NCBI RefSeq assembly: GCF_014839835.1
Contig: NC_071644.1
Coordinates: 5,681,266 to 5,745,265, forward strand
Length of the DNA: 64,000 nt
Direction of reading: 5' to 3'
Origin: Dryobates pubescens
Taxonomy: Eukaryota > Chordata > Aves > Piciformes > Picidae
A program made the translations under genes and the position numbers. The notes under the pieces were generated by a model that did not search any database, was not told the origin of the DNA, and worked only from the letters and a program-made list of their open reading frames with translations. This document shows positions 45,201 to 58,300 of the stretch, piece after piece (position 1 is the stretch's first letter; every line of letters begins with the position of its first letter).

Positions 45201-48200
45201 CTTGGCTATGTAAAGAGGTTGCATTCTCACAAGGAATGGTTTCACAGGTAGCATGTTCTAGCCATGCATCCACATAAAAATGCACTACTTGCCTGAGTAA
45301 CACTTGTCACCTAGAACACAGTGGTGGTGAGGCTGGAGGAGATGTACAGAGTAGATGAGTCTGTGATGCAGCTACCCTCTGCAATCAGCCTCTGCCTAGG
45401 TGCTGGAGCTCCAACAGCCAGGAAACCTGCTCAGAATAATCTTTTCCCAGACATCTCAAATCAGTTGGCCTGGCTTTTGTGTGCCTTTTTGCTTTTTAAC
45501 ATAATCCGAAACAGAAGAATCCTTCTAAATCAAAGACATGGAGGACCACAGCAGATCCAATAATCCAGTCCTGGAACTGACTGTTCTTCCTGTTGGAGGA
45601 AAGAAATGGGAAAAGGGAGAGCAAAGGGTTCAGTGCCACAGGATTTACTGCAAAGATAGGAGGAAGTCAAGGAGCAGGCTGTGCGTGGGCTGCTGGTCAA
45701 GTGGCTCTATCAGAGCCAGAGTTATGTGGAACAAAGAGACACCCAGCACAGCTGGGTACCTTGTGCAGTGGTACATAGCCAGGCTGATAAAGATCCTAAC
45801 ATCATTTGGGCTCAATTAATTGGCTTTGGGATAATGAGACTTACATGCTCCATGATTTATTAGTGAGTTGGGATGCCCTGTGAAGATATAATGAGAGAAC
45901 AAGAAACTGACCCAGGAAAACAACTCATTCTGTAACATGCAGCATTTCAAAGCATGAGCTAAGGCAGGAAAGTTGCCTTGTCAGATGCTTTGGATCTGTC
46001 TTTTCAGTCTCCTAAGCTGGGCAGCTGTTGTATTGGTTCTCTAAATATTAAGGGAGCTGTGAAGTGTCATCCCTCTTTCCAGTTATTTATAACAGACAAA
46101 AGAATCAGGACTGGCTGTCCTGACTAGCCCTTCACAGCTTGGTCTCTCTGGAACTATGGACTTCATGTCTGGTGAGGGAAGGTGATGAGCCTTGACCTGC
46201 TCCAGGCTTTGGAAGGATCCAAGCAAGACCTTTCCTTGCAGAAGAGCAGCTCTAATGCTGCTAGATGTGCTGGCAGCCCCCATTGTGTGCAGAGCCCCTC
46301 TACCAGGGCTGGGTCCCCATACTCTGAGCAGTCACTCACTGCTCAGTGAGTGCAGGAGTCACGGCTAGCAGGGTTTGACCTGGGCGGTTAAAAGGCTGGT
46401 TAGAGTGTGAGCTTAAACCACTGCACCTCAGGAGTTCAGTTTGTTTTCTAGTTGCTTTGGCTTTCAGATAACAGCTCAATCACCTTTGTAGCTCCAAGCT
46501 CCTGAAGTCTAGGAACTTTAGAAATGCAAGATAAGAGCCTCACATGGTCATCTGGCACCAGGAGCTTGGGGTTTGCATGCCAGGATTTACAGCATAGGCG
46601 TGGGAGCTGGCAGCTCTTGGTGTCACTGTGGGTGACACAGAGTGATCCTCAAAATAACCTATGTCCTGCTCAAGTAGAGCTACCTACTGCAGCATGCTGA
46701 TAGAAAAGGTGTGGAGATGTGGTGCTGAGGCACATGGTTTAGTGGTGGACTTGACAGTGCTGGGTTAATGGTTGGTCTTGATGATCTTAAAGGTCTTTTC
46801 CAGCCTGAACAATTCTGTGACTCAGTGATTCTGTGCTATCTGTAAGATAGCAAAGCGCTCTGCAAAATATTCCTGAGCAATTAAAGGAGCAGTAAATTTT
46901 TAATAGCCAACAAGAGGTCACATCCCTCTGTCCTCATGCCAGCTTGTTTGGCCACTGATTTAATTTCTTGGTTTAGAGAAATCATGTGGGACACCAGCAT
47001 CTTGCTGAAGGTAGTGAGCACACTGATGTCAGGCAGCTGCATGGCTAACACTGTTCTTTACCTCCTAGGTCTGACTTCCACTGTGGTTCCCATGTATATT
47101 GGAGAAATAGCCCCCAGAAATCTGAGAGGTGCTCTCGGGATAGTACCAGAGAGCTTCGTCACCAGTGGGATCCTTACTGCTCAGACCCTTGGTCTCAAGA
47201 GCATCCTTGGGAATGCTGAAGGTAAAGCCCTGCCTTGGGACTGCTCTGTGGGCTCCACTGGGGAAAGATTTCTGATGGTTGCCATCTTGTCTCACAGGCT
47301 GGCCTGTGCTGCTGGGGCTCACTGGGATCCCATCAGTCATTCAGCTCCTTGTATTGCCCTTTTTACCTGAGAGTCCCAGGTACCTGCTGATACAGAAGGG
47401 CAACGAAGAGCAAGCACGGAAAGGTAGAGCATCAGCCTTTACTGGAAGGGGTGGTGGAGTGGGGCAGGTCTGACTGTGGGGCACAACTGACAGCAAGCAA
47501 GTAGGAGATTCTGCACTGACACGGTGCTGGTGGATGGAATTGCTGCAACGTTGCTCCTTTCTGTGCACGTGTGAATCCCTGACTTCCCCCTGTGGAAGCA
47601 CTGCTGGCCATGGCTTGCATCTTGTTCTCTCTTGATTTGAAGCAGGAGAGCTCACTGCACACCTGCTGCCTGGGGTCCATAACTCATCTTCCTCTCCTGA
47701 CTAGCTCTACAGAAGCTGAGAGGCAGGCCTGATGTGGATGAGGAGATAGAAGAAATGCGCCAAGAAGACCGTTCAGAAAAGGAAGAAGGACAATTCACTG
47801 TCCTCAGCCTGTTCACCTTCAGAGGCTTGCGGTGGCAGCTCATCTCTGTCGTTGTCATGATGATGGGCCAGCAGCTCTGTGGAGCGAATGCAGTGAGTGG
47901 GAAGCAACTGGGAAAGGCCAGCAGGGTGGGAAATGTGTTGTGGATGCTGTGAGGCAGTGCTGACACAGAGCTAGCACCTAGGACACCTCACGTTGTGGTG
48001 GGTTGACCCTGGCCAGTACCAAATCCAACAGTCACCTGTACCAGATAGAGACTCAGTAAGGATGGTTTGGATGCTTAGAGTAAGCTGCTTGTGTCTGGAT
48101 CCAAACACCAACATCTCCAGGAAGGAGAGAGTTCAGTTCTTGGGCTTCTGTACACCAGTTCCAGGATGGAAAAGCAGCCAGGATGGGATTCCTCTGTTCT

Positions 48201-51200
48201 GCCTTTGGTCACACATGAACACAGCTCTCGTTTTGCTGCAGGTCTTCTACTACTCAGACAGAATCTTCCGGTCAGCAGGTGTGGAAGAAAACAGCGTTCA
48301 GTATGTCTCTATCGCTATAGCTGCCACCAACGTTGTCATACCTATAATTGGTGTAAGTTTGTGTTGGGGCTTCTGGAGCTCCAGTCCTCCAGTCCCCCCA
48401 GCTACCTCTATGTAAATTGGATGATGTTATGGACACATACTGGGAGCTGCTTTACACAACAGATGCCCTGCAGTGTTGCCCAGCTGAAGGTACCTCTGTT
48501 GACCAAAGCAATCAATTCTGATGAGCTCTCATGTGCCTCAGAAGTTTTCGGTCTCTGGGTTGGTAGACCCCTTTTTGCTACCTGGTGTTACCATGTAAGC
48601 TTCTGTTCCACACAGTCCTCACTGGCATTGGATACTGATGAATGGCTTTCCCATTCTCTCAGTGGTTTTAATTGATCCAGATTTGTGCAGTTCCTGGGTC
48701 ACTTCATACCTACAACCTCTCAGCATGTGGTAGAAATGTCACTGAATATCTTAGAAGACAAGGACTACCTTGGTAGACTTTGATGGAGTAAGAGGTGTTG
48801 TGTCCACTGAGTCTGGCTTCTCACCCTCTTCTCTCTGTTTCAGGTTTCCATTGTGGAATCTGTGGGGAGGAGAATCCTTCTCCTTACTGGCTTTGGATTG
48901 TGCTGTGTCTCCTGTGCAATGCTAACTCTGGCCCTCAATCTCCAGGTGTGTAGCTGAATGGCTCAGGTGATCCTCCCCATGTGTTTCTGGACCTTGGTAT
49001 ACTCCCTTAGTTGGAAGGTGGTTCTGGCTTTAGAATGCCTTAACACAATCACTGCCTTGAATGTGTTGGTGATGTTCAGATAGGAACCACATCTAACCCA
49101 GGATTCAATTCTTCACAGCCCACTGTCTCGTGGATGTCTTACATCAGCATAGTGTCTGTCATCGCTTACATCACTGGACAGGGGATTGGAGCTGGTAAGT
49201 ACACACAGCCCAGCCGAGTGTCGCCCACACGCTGGGTAAAGCCAAGTGTTGTATTCAATTTCAGATCAAAAGCTTTCCAGAGCTGATCCAAGGAGATCAG
49301 ATTTCTTCTCTGTGTGGCCATGCACCTTGGTGATTGCCAGCTTTTGGCTCATTTATCACAGAATCCTTTGGCTTGGAAAAGACCTTGAAGATCATCCAGC
49401 CCAACCATTCTCTGAGTCTGCCAAGGCTGGTGCTACACCATGGCCCTCAGCACAACAACTCTGTGGCTTTTAAACAAATTAAATTAGAAGCAACTCTAAT
49501 GATTTTTGTGGTCCTGCAGATCCCTTTGCAGAAAGGAGGTGTGCAGATAGTTGTGGATATTGGAAAGGCTGTGTCCTGATTCAGCTTCTCAGAGTGACAG
49601 AGCTGTCTGTTTCTCTTGGAGAGCCCTGCCAGACCCTTGCTGGGTGTAGGAATGTGGGTTGAAACTCCCATAGGGGTTTCACTGGCAGATGGAATTACAT
49701 ACAACCTTTCCTGTTCCCTTGGTGCCATCAGGCAGGTTCAGGCACTGGGAACAAGCAGACTGCTGGAGGGGGAAGACCGGGCTGGACTGGTGGCCTGACC
49801 TGGTTTATGAGAGCATGGCCTGTTTCAGCTTGGCTGTGCCACAGGATGGCAGTGCAGGGCGTGGGCTGGAGGGCTTCTTCCAGGAGACCTCACCTCAACA
49901 CGTGTTGGGCTGACTCCTTGCTTTTCTTTTTTAAGCAGCAGTGACTTGCTTAGTTGCTGCTCCTGGGGTGCTCTCTGGGGAGACAGTTGGTGTTTATTGA
50001 TCTCATTTTGCAATTTGTGCTGCAGATAGGTTCATGATTAAGGTGCAGTCATGGGAGAGAAGAGGCTGATTGCTCAGTGTGAGCTTAGGAAAGTCATTTA
50101 GCTGCCCTGGGTTTTGTATTTAATCCCTTATTTGTTTTAGCAGTGTTTCTGAACACTGGCAGTTTACAAACCATCACCTGCTGCTGAACTGAACAGTGTC
50201 ATCTAGGAATTCAGAGTGGGAGAATTGCCTTTGGGGTTTCCAAATCTGCATCTACCTTCCAGGTCCAGTTCCCTACGTGTTGATCAATGAGATGTTCCTG
50301 CAGTCATCCCGGCCTGCAGCCTTCATGTTGGGTGGGTGTATGCACTGGCTTGGCTATTTCGCCTTGGGCATTGTGTTCCTCTACATGGAGGTAAGATGCA
50401 ATCACACAAAGCAGGGCAAGACTTCAGCTTCAAATTGGTATCTACACCCCTGGGCTCTTTGAGACACCTGTCAGTCCTGAGAGCTGTGAAGCTGATTCCT
50501 GGTGGCTCTATGCAGGGTTGCAGGTTAAGGGCAGGAAAGTGATGTTAATCAGCTTGGTTTTGTCAAGCCTGTTGCTTGTGGTTTAAAAGCAAGCAGTTCT
50601 TTTTCCAGGTGAATGCCTCATCCTGAATTCAGGAGCATGAAGAGGACTGCACTTTTCCCATCTTCCATTAGGGGATGGTGGAGAATTGGCTCCCAGGGAT
50701 CCAGTTTTAGCTTTTGATCATTAGGTCATCGGTTAAAACTGCTCCCCAGCAGCAGTGACTCATACACCCTGCAGTTGCCTATATTAGCCTGTGCAAAGGG
50801 AGCTGTTGAGTTTAGTTTTACTGATGTAAGAGACCCTCACCCTCCTTTTCTAGCAAATCCATGGTGGTTTCAAATAAACCTGTGGTGGTGGTATGAGAAG
50901 ACAGAATCTAGACCAGCCCTAACTTCAAATCGTTCAACTTAAAATATGTGCAGCTGACCATGTCTGCTTTTGTGGATGTCACATAGACAACTGGAGTATC
51001 CCTCTGATCCCTGCTCTGTCTTCTTCTGTTCTCCTAGGCTGCACTGGGGCCCTACTGCTTCCTGATCTTCAGTGCTGTCTGCCTTGCCACCGTGGTTTAC
51101 ATCTTCTTTATAATTCCTGAGACAAAGAACAAAACCTTCATGGAAATCTACAAGATGATGGCCAAGAGGAACAAAGTGGAGATTCAGGAAGATAAAGAAG

Positions 51201-51271
51201 AGGTTATGGATTTTGATGCTGTCTCAGGTGGGCAGGCAGAGAAGAAATCAACGTCCTGCACCAAGATGTGA
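42291..51271 (+). CDS. SLC2A5-type hexose transporter, copy B (altered sugar site)
   Basis: Exons: 42,291-42,347; 43,826-43,924; 44,356-44,516; 45,032-45,156; 47,069-47,221; 47,298-47,423; 47,705-47,892; 48,242-48,352; 48,844-48,945; 49,119-49,194; 50,263-50,390; 51,038-51,271. Lengths equal copy A exon for exon; 519 codons, frame open, splice sites consensus. General sugar-carrier marks are kept ([26 protein letters not shown]), so the fold is likely intact. Binding-site changes against A: Tyr40Phe (FQFGYN), Gln175Glu (IVPESF), Ser299Cys and Val301Ala (QQLCGANA), His395Gln (TGQGIG), Ser400Gly. Gln296/297, Asn302, His427 and Trp428 remain. Private changes include Tyr53Cys, Gly98Trp in a usually small-residue helix (LLMWPLVKK) and loss of Met21, so only the exon 1 ATG can start it. 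A CpG island lies 2.5 kb upstream. It is a paralogue of SLC2A5; substrate unknown, weakened function also possible. Confidence 0.88.
42823..42975 (+). repeat. CR1 LINE internal fragment, intron 1 of copy B
   Basis: Orthologous position to 31,447-31,600, nearly identical. Confidence 0.85.
46730..46836 (+). repeat. CR1 LINE 3' end, intron 4 of copy B
   Basis: Same insertion as 34,068-34,178, with matching flanks. Confidence 0.9.
49358..49476 (-). repeat. CR1 LINE 3' fragment, intron 10 of copy B (shortest)
   Basis: Same insertion as in A and C, but ending after 'gtggcttttaaac', where B joins to 'aaattaaattagaagcaact'. Most of the element present in C is missing. Confidence 0.9.
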
Positions 51272-51300
51272 CCAGGCCCATGGTTTGGCCTGGAAGAACA

Positions 51301-51306
51301 AATAAA
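51301..51306 (+). terminator. Poly(A) signal AATAAA, copy B
   Basis: Canonical hexamer 30 bp after the stop codon, which would give a very short 3' UTR. Later sites may also be used. Confidence 0.5.
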
Positions 51307-52117
51307 TCAATTCATCACATGATACTGATCTTCTTTTAGACCTCCTGCAGTCTTTCCACAGAAGGACTTTTCCTATTAGCCATTGTGTCTTGAGATCTTG
51401 CTCCTTTTGAGTAATCAGCAGGACCATTCTGGTTCCTGCCATAGCCACTGCCCCGGCAGATCACCATTCATGGGATTTGTCACAAGAAAAGGGCAAATGT
51501 CCTCGGCCAGCTCAGCTCCTGTGATCTACTAACCTGTGTCATGAGGTGATGTATGCCCCTGATGTCGTGATTGACACGTCTCAGGTGACACAAGCCAGGC
51601 TGTAGGCTGGGGTTTGCCGTGAGGCAGACCATCAGTGGTCTGGGATCAGGTATCAGTTGTCCTGTTTGTTGGATGGGCTGATAATGGCTTCCATCCTGTC
51701 AACTCTTGTCCTTTTGTGTACCTACAAGATTAAACACATGGCACTAAGCCCCAGCAAGATAAAGCAGCAGTCCCTGCTTTGGGGGTTCACACTCTCACAG
51801 CTGGGGATGCTGCTCTATCTTCAACAGCAGCAATCCTGTGCAGGAGTGAAAGCTAAGGGTACGAGAAGGTAACTGAAGGGACAACATCCTGCTTTTCCCA
51901 GGACTGCCTGTGGCCTTGTTCAAATGTTTTTATCTTGCAATGTAATTTCCTCTGATTGCAGACTCCCTTCTGCAGTGCTAACCTGAACCACACTCTTGAG
52001 GAGCCCTGGCAAAACCAAGGCTCAGCTTCCAGTTTTAGTAACAATAAAAGCGGTAAATTCCTTTTCTCTCTCCCCACAAGTCTTTATGTTCATACAGGAA
52101 GATGCAAAGGCAATGTA

Positions 52118-52327
52118 AGAATCATAGAATTGGTTTGGTTGCAAGAAACCTTGAAGTTCATAAAGTCCAATCTCTAACCCAGCACTGTACCACATCCCTC
52201 AGCACCGTCTATCCATGGCTGTAGAAACCCCCAGTCCTGGGGACTCCACCACTGCCCTGGGCAGCCTCGTCCGGGGCTTCGCCGCCCTTTTGGGGAAGAA
52301 ATTTTTCATATCCAACCTCACCCTGGT
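52118..52327 (-). repeat. CR1 LINE 3' fragment before the island, unit B end
   Basis: Same as 39,076-39,285 with two or three differences by eye. Confidence 0.88.
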
Positions 52328-52331
52328 GTCC

Positions 52332-52985
52332 GAGATGTGGCCTCACCAAGTGCCAAGCACTGGGCACCATCACTTTTCTAGCGCCTGTAGACATACGCTT
52401 AGTGCACAAAGGAAACGTTTGCGTCGCCGACAGGGCAGCAGAGGAGCTGCTTGGCTTCCCCCGACGGACACCAACTCTCCACCCTCTGCCGCACCTCCCC
52501 TCAGCGCCTGGGCGGTGCCAGTGCAGGTGGAGGAGGGCGCGGCCCCGCCCCTCCCGCACCACCACGCCCACGAGCCCGCCTCTGGCTCGAGGAGGCGGGA
52601 GTCCATGAGAACGCCGTGAGGGGCTGGGCCGAGCCGACCAATGGGAAGCCGGAGAGGATCTGGGCCGGCCAATGGGGAGCCGGAGGAGAGCGGCTCAGCT
52701 GCGTGGGGTGTGCTCTACCGCTTACAGCCTGGAGTCCGCGCAGCCCAGCGGTGCTGGTGAGAGGTGAGGCGGTGAGTCAGGCTTGGCTGGAGCGGCTTCC
52801 TGGGCTCTAGGTGAGTGTGGCGGCAGCGGCGAGGCCTTCCAGCCCTCTGACCGTGTGTGGTCTGAGCCGCTCGTCCCCTGTAGTGACGCTCGAGGACCCT
52901 GTGTGGCCGCGGTTTCCCACTCCGTGGCTCTGCCGGGCTGCCCGGAGCTTCCGCTGCCCCCGTGAGACGAGACCTCGCCGTCCAT
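52332..52985 (+). promoter_or_regulatory. CpG island with promoter-like architecture, upstream of copy C
   Basis: Near-perfect copy of 39,290-39,943 (only a few differences by eye, including one added T near 52,722). CCAAT boxes are at 52,638-52,642 and 52,669-52,673, with donor CTAG|GTGAGT after 52,810. It lies 2.5 kb upstream of copy C. Confidence 0.65.
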
Positions 52986-52986
52986 G

Positions 52987-53121
52987 TCCTCCCAATGCCA
53001 GGTTGCTTCACATCTGAAAGTGAAAAGAAATTCCCGCAGGGGAGTTTTCATTTCCTAAGCGGCTGTATGACAAGCTAGCAGTTTAGGTTGCTACTCTACT
53101 CTGAGGTACAAGCAGGCAAGA
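52987..53121 (+). repeat. Junction segment resembling GPR157 upstream DNA (unit B/C)
   Basis: Same as 39,944-40,078 with one difference seen (aggttgctt against aggctgctt). It sits at the unit B/C junction. Confidence 0.72.
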
Positions 53122-54193
53122 CCTGGAGAACTCTATCTCAGATGCTCCTGAAGGTGGCTGGGGATGGGGTACTTGGTTGTGCTTTTGGATTGGGTCTGTT
53201 GTGCCTGTTTTCCGCAGTTGCATGGTGATGTGCCTGTGGCTTGAGCTGCAGCAAGCCTGTTGCCCTGGCTCAGGACAAAGCCGTGTGTGTTAGCTGCAGG
53301 AAGATGAGCCAGTCCTGGTTTTTAACTGTACTTCCTTTTGAGCAGGTGTGGGATCATCCCAGAGCCCCACAGAGGGAGCTGAAGCCTGGGGAGAAGCCCT
53401 GCTGGAGTGGCTGAAGGAACGGAAGAGGTCCTGCTTCTCCTTGGCATGCAGATAGCAGCTGCTTTGGTCTTGACTTATGCTCAGGATCCTCTGGAAGACG
53501 CTGCTTGGCTGCACTCCGACTTCCTGGGTTTCTTCCATCCTTCCCTTCTCCTTCCATTATAAATCTTTACAATTGTTTGGGAGTTTGCTATTCTGCCTGA
53601 CAAAGGCAATATGTTGTGTCTTGTGGGGTGGACAAATGTTGTGGTGATAGGAAGACTTGAGTAGCTTCTGAATAGGACTGTCCTGGGCATGGATTTCAGT
53701 CCTGGTGTGTGAGGCTTTCAGGCCTGGCTCCTGTTCCTCACTTGAATGTGGACAACTCGTGTGCAAACGTGCTTGTTTTGTGGTGGTGATGGATGGATCT
53801 TGTTAATGGTTTAGTCCTCTTCCTTGGTGGTTAGGAGTTGCCATCATCAGGCTCTGTGGTGGCAGCATGCTTCCTGCTTCCTGGGAAAATGTGAATTCTG
53901 TGGCCCCCTTGATGCTCAGAGATATCTGGGTGTCCCACCCCAGCTGTCAGCAAGGACAGCCCTCCCCAGCAGCAAGACTGTGCCTGGCATATGCTCTGAA
54001 CTCCTGATGTCCTCTGCTGAAGCACAGCCTGCAGTCTGCCCTTGCTCTGGGAGTGTTCCATCAGAGGCGGGGAGGAAGTGGGGTTTTGTTTGCTGTCTGG
54101 AGCTAGTGGTTTATTTACAGCTCCTCACTTGCTTGGTGTTTATATGTTTTCTCCAACTTGTACAAAATAAAGTTTAGTTCTTTACCAAGGTAT
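53122..54193 (+). pseudogene. Duplicated GPR157 3' UTR tail, unit C
   Basis: Third copy of the same tail, AATAAA at 54,166-54,171. Same comments as for unit B. Confidence 0.7.
54166..54171 (+). terminator. Duplicated AATAAA, unit C leader region
   Basis: Same hexamer and surroundings, between the second island and copy C. Confidence 0.45.
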
Positions 54194-54871
54194 TGTTCAA
54201 GTGTGTTTGGGTAGGTCTCAGCAGCTTGGAGGATGTATAGCCAGTCAAAGAGCACATGCAAGGCACGTGGGGAGCAAGCTGCTGGGTGTTAAAAGGCAGA
54301 TGAACCAATAACAGCAAGGTTTGGTTCACATTGCTCTGGCAGCAGGAGCTACCTATGGACTTTGCATTTCTCAGAAACACCTGGCATTGGAGTTGACAAT
54401 TAACCAGGTCCTGTACTGTTCCAAGTGGTCTCTCAGTGCAGGAGGTTAATACCAAGTCAGCTGCACGTGGTATACCTTGCATGTAGAAGGAAAGGAGCTC
54501 ATGGGCTTTGGTGGGGAACCTGTGTCCTGCATACTGTGAGAAAGAGATCTGAGGATGAACCTGGTCTCTGGGAACTGCAGAGGTGTCCTGACAGCTTGGT
54601 CCCTGCAAGCTGTGACAACTGTAGCATTTTGGCCCAAGGACAGAGAGGCAGGAGGGTTAATTTCAGTTCAGCTTTATTGCTGTTGACTTTAGCAAATGCC
54701 CTCTCTGCTGCCAGGGCTGTACCCCTACAACACCTCATTCTCCCCAGACGAAGCAGTTGCCAGCCAGCCTCTGCCGCTGCACCATCCACAGCTGCCCAGT
54801 AGCTGTTTATTGCTGTACCCTGGTCTCTGTGCACATAGATGGGAAAACCAGATCATTTCACACTATCTCAG

Positions 54872-54992
54872 TACATTAGAGGTTGGAAGGGACCTCTAGA
54901 GATAATGGAGTCCAACCCTGTTCATGGAGTCCAACCCCAGCTCATCAAGTCCAACCCCAGATGGAGTCCAACCCCAGATCACTGAGTCCAAT
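54872..54992 (-). repeat. CR1 3' end expanded into a short minisatellite, unit C
   Basis: Identical arrangement to 41,829-41,950, showing that the insertion and expansion precede the B/C duplication. Confidence 0.85.
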
Positions 54993-55259
54993 GCTGCTTT
55001 TGCAGTAAGTCAGCCCCTTCCCACTGGACAGCTGAGCACATTTCCCCTCTAGCTGGGCAGCACCTCTGTTTTGAGTCAGAGTCTGATGAAAGGACATCTG
55101 AGCTAACAGCCACACACTTGACCATGAAAAGGAAAGAGGAGACATGAGGGAGTCGTGCAGAGAAAGGGGGCGATCCAACAACAGCAACGTGCTTTCGCTG
55201 CGTGAGCTCCTTGTTGATTGGATGCTTTCTGCAGTCACAGACGGGAATTTTCTTTGCAG

Positions 55260-55333
55260 GGTGTTTTCAACCCCTCTGTTGTCTGTTTTGGCTCTAAAAG
55301 TGTGTGCTTGGCATCTGTGAATAGAACTCCAAC
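55260..55333 (+). other. Probable 5' UTR part of copy C exon 1
   Basis: The acceptor AG ends at 55,259. The matching island donor is at 52,810/52,811. Confidence 0.45.
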
Positions 55334-58300
55334 ATGAAGTTGAAGGGAAAGAAGCAGGAGAGCTCCAACAGCCATGAAGGCTCAAGGGGGGTAAGTATTA
55401 TGGCCTCTATCCTTGCAACTTCAGCCTCCTGCAAGAGGAACTGTTTGAGATCTGCAGGGACCTGTAGAGGAAGAAGACCAAGGTCTTGTGGGCTAACATA
55501 TCCACAGCTGATCTCACAGGAAGAACAGAGATGTGTCTGTTCTTGAAGGTAGTTTAGTTTATGTGTGTCGGCAGTGTCCTGTTGCACTCTCTGGTGATTT
55601 TCTCTCTCTGTCTGCAGCTGACTGACCATGTCACTCCTGGGGGACTTTCCCCTTCTGTCTGTGAGTTTCCTTTCCTACTTTCTACTCACTTGTAGGCTGC
55701 AGATGCTCTGGATGGGAGCTGCCTTTCACAGCAGTGTTTTTGTGGCATTGTGCACAATGCCATGGTTGTGTATGCTGGGGGCTGTCTGAATGTGAACAAT
55801 TACCACCAGTGGCTCTGTTGAGGCAGCCACCTTGCAATCACCAATGCAGGCTGTAAACAGTCTCTCTACAACTACCTGAAAGGAGGTTGAAGTGAGGTGG
55901 GGATGGGTCTCCCCTCTCAAGGAACTGGTAATAGGACCAGAGGAAATGGCCTCAAGTTGCCCCAGGGGAGGTTTGGTTTGGCTATTAGGAAAACCATCTT
56001 TCGTGCAAGAGTCTCTGGAGGTCTGCTGCTAGAGGTTCTGAGGGGTGTCCTGAGTACAAGGCATACAAGCAGCAATCTGGACAAATGGCAGATACTTGAT
56101 GTGGGGCCTGAGCTGAGTGTTGGGACACAAAGGCTTGCAGACATTGAGGATACTTATGATGACAGAAAATTATGTGTCTGGATGTCAAATGGCTTTAGTG
56201 ATGTAACAGGAGTGAGAGGTATCCCTATCATGGCAGGTGTTTGATCCTGCTCCAGGTGGTGATTTCACCCTCCTGTATAACTACAAAGTGCTGCTCTTCT
56301 ATCTCACCACCATGCCTCCAGTGAGCTACTGGGATAAGTTCTAACAGGGTTCAGTGGCAACAGGATTAGATCCATCACCAGCTTGATCCTGAATGTGCTT
56401 TAAACATGCGAACTTCAACATTATTCATCATCCAAACGTTCCATCAGTAGCAGGGAAGAGTAGAAAGAATTATTGCAATGACTGGGTGCAAATGGAGCAG
56501 AACAGAAGTTGTGCTCATGAAAACAACCAGTTGGGCTTCTGTTGTACAGCAATGTGAAGCAGACAACACAGAAGGCAAGTCTTGGGGGACTTCTTTAGTT
56601 GCCATTCCTGCCTAAAAGCCCCTTGTGGTGTCTGTGTTTGTTTTTTCCCCTCTGCAGAAAATGACACTGGTACTTGCTCTGGCAGCACCCACAGCTGCCT
56701 TTGGATCTTCTTTCCAGTTTGGCTACAACACAGCTGTGGTTAATTCTCCAGCCCCGGTAGGTTGGCCTGTGGAAGGGAGCATGGATAAGGAGGGGTTTTA
56801 CAAACTAAGAAGGCAGCCTTGTAACAGCAGACTGCAGGTGTTGCTGGGCTTGTTCTTCCTGCTTTGAGTCATCAGGCACCTGGGGATCTGGGGGGAATCT
56901 ATGGTATTTGTGGGTAATGAGCTTTTTCAGCTTGAAAACTTGACTGCATTTAAGGTATCCTGTCTTTCATTCCAGTACATGCAGGACTTTTACAACCAAA
57001 CCTACATCAACAGGACTGACAAGCCTATGGATGGTGCCTTCATGACATTACTCTGGTCTCTTACTGTGTCCATGTACCCTCTAGGAGGCTTTTTTGGGTC
57101 CCTCATGGTGGGGCCTCTAGTGAACAATTGTGGCCGGTATGTGATAGTGGTGCTTGGGAGCTTTCACCACCTGTTTGCTGGGTTCAGATAAGATTTGCCT
57201 CACAAGTCACCACAGCTGACCAGGGCTGCCAGGAGCATGACTGTGTCTTGCACACCTTGATTGTAAAGCAGATGGGCTGCTGATTAGTTGTTGGACTCAG
57301 CAACACACCTTATCTCCCTCATGTAGAAGAATTTCTGGATTCAATTTGGTCAGGCCCAGGCTGCACCCTGGGCACTGAGCCAGGTAGACTGACTCTGTCT
57401 CCTTCCCTGCTACTTTGCAGAAAGGGCACTCTGCTGATCAATAACATCTTCTCCATTGCTGCTGCAATCCTTATGGGAACCTCAGAGCTAGCAAAATCCT
57501 TTGAAGTAATCATCATTTCACGTTTTATCATGGGAATATTTGCTGGTAAGTGAGAGGTTGGATGGCAAAAGGAGAACAATGAATGTGTTCTTGGCTATGT
57601 AAAGAGGTTGCATTCTCACAAGGAATGGTTTCACAGGTAGCATGTTCTAGCCATGCATCCACATAAAACTGCACTACTTGCCTGAGTAACACTTGTCACC
57701 TAGAACACAGTGGTGGTGAAGCTGGAGGAGATGTACAGAGTAGATGAGTCTGTGATGCAGCTACCCTCTGCAGTCAGCCTCTGCCTAGGTGCTGGAGCTC
57801 CAACAGCCAGGAAACCTGCTCAGAATAATCTTTTCCCAGACATCTCAAATCAGTTGGCCTGGCTTTTGTGTGCCTTTTTGCTTTTTAACATAATCCGAAA
57901 CAGAAGAATCCTTCTAAATCAAAGACATGGAGGACAACAGCAAAGCCAAAACAATCCAGATGCACCAGATGCAGTGTTGGGTTTTGTACTCCTTCTCACA
58001 CTGAGAGATCCAATGCTATGTCGGTTTTATCACATATTCCACTGTAGAAGGAGGGAAACACACACAGCTTGTTCACTGGCTAGAAGATGACATTAAATCT
58101 TCAGCTGAGGCAGAAGGATTTGGGTGCCAAGTTTCCATAAGTCCTGCAGTCAGGCCGGGATCACTGTGGTCTCATGTGGGACACCAGCACATTGATGAAG
58201 GTAGTGAGCAAGCTGATGTCAGGCAGATGCATGGCTAACACTGTTCTCTACCTCCTAGGTCTGGCTTCCACTGTGGTTCCCATGTTTCTTGGGGAAATAG

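Larger units (their letters stand above)
40079..53121 (+). repeat. Tandem array unit B
   Basis: Second unit, about 13.0 kb. The 1.1 kb at its start and its CpG-island end are almost identical to the matching parts of the other units. Exons 2-5 of its gene are the most diverged of the three copies. Confidence 0.92.
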
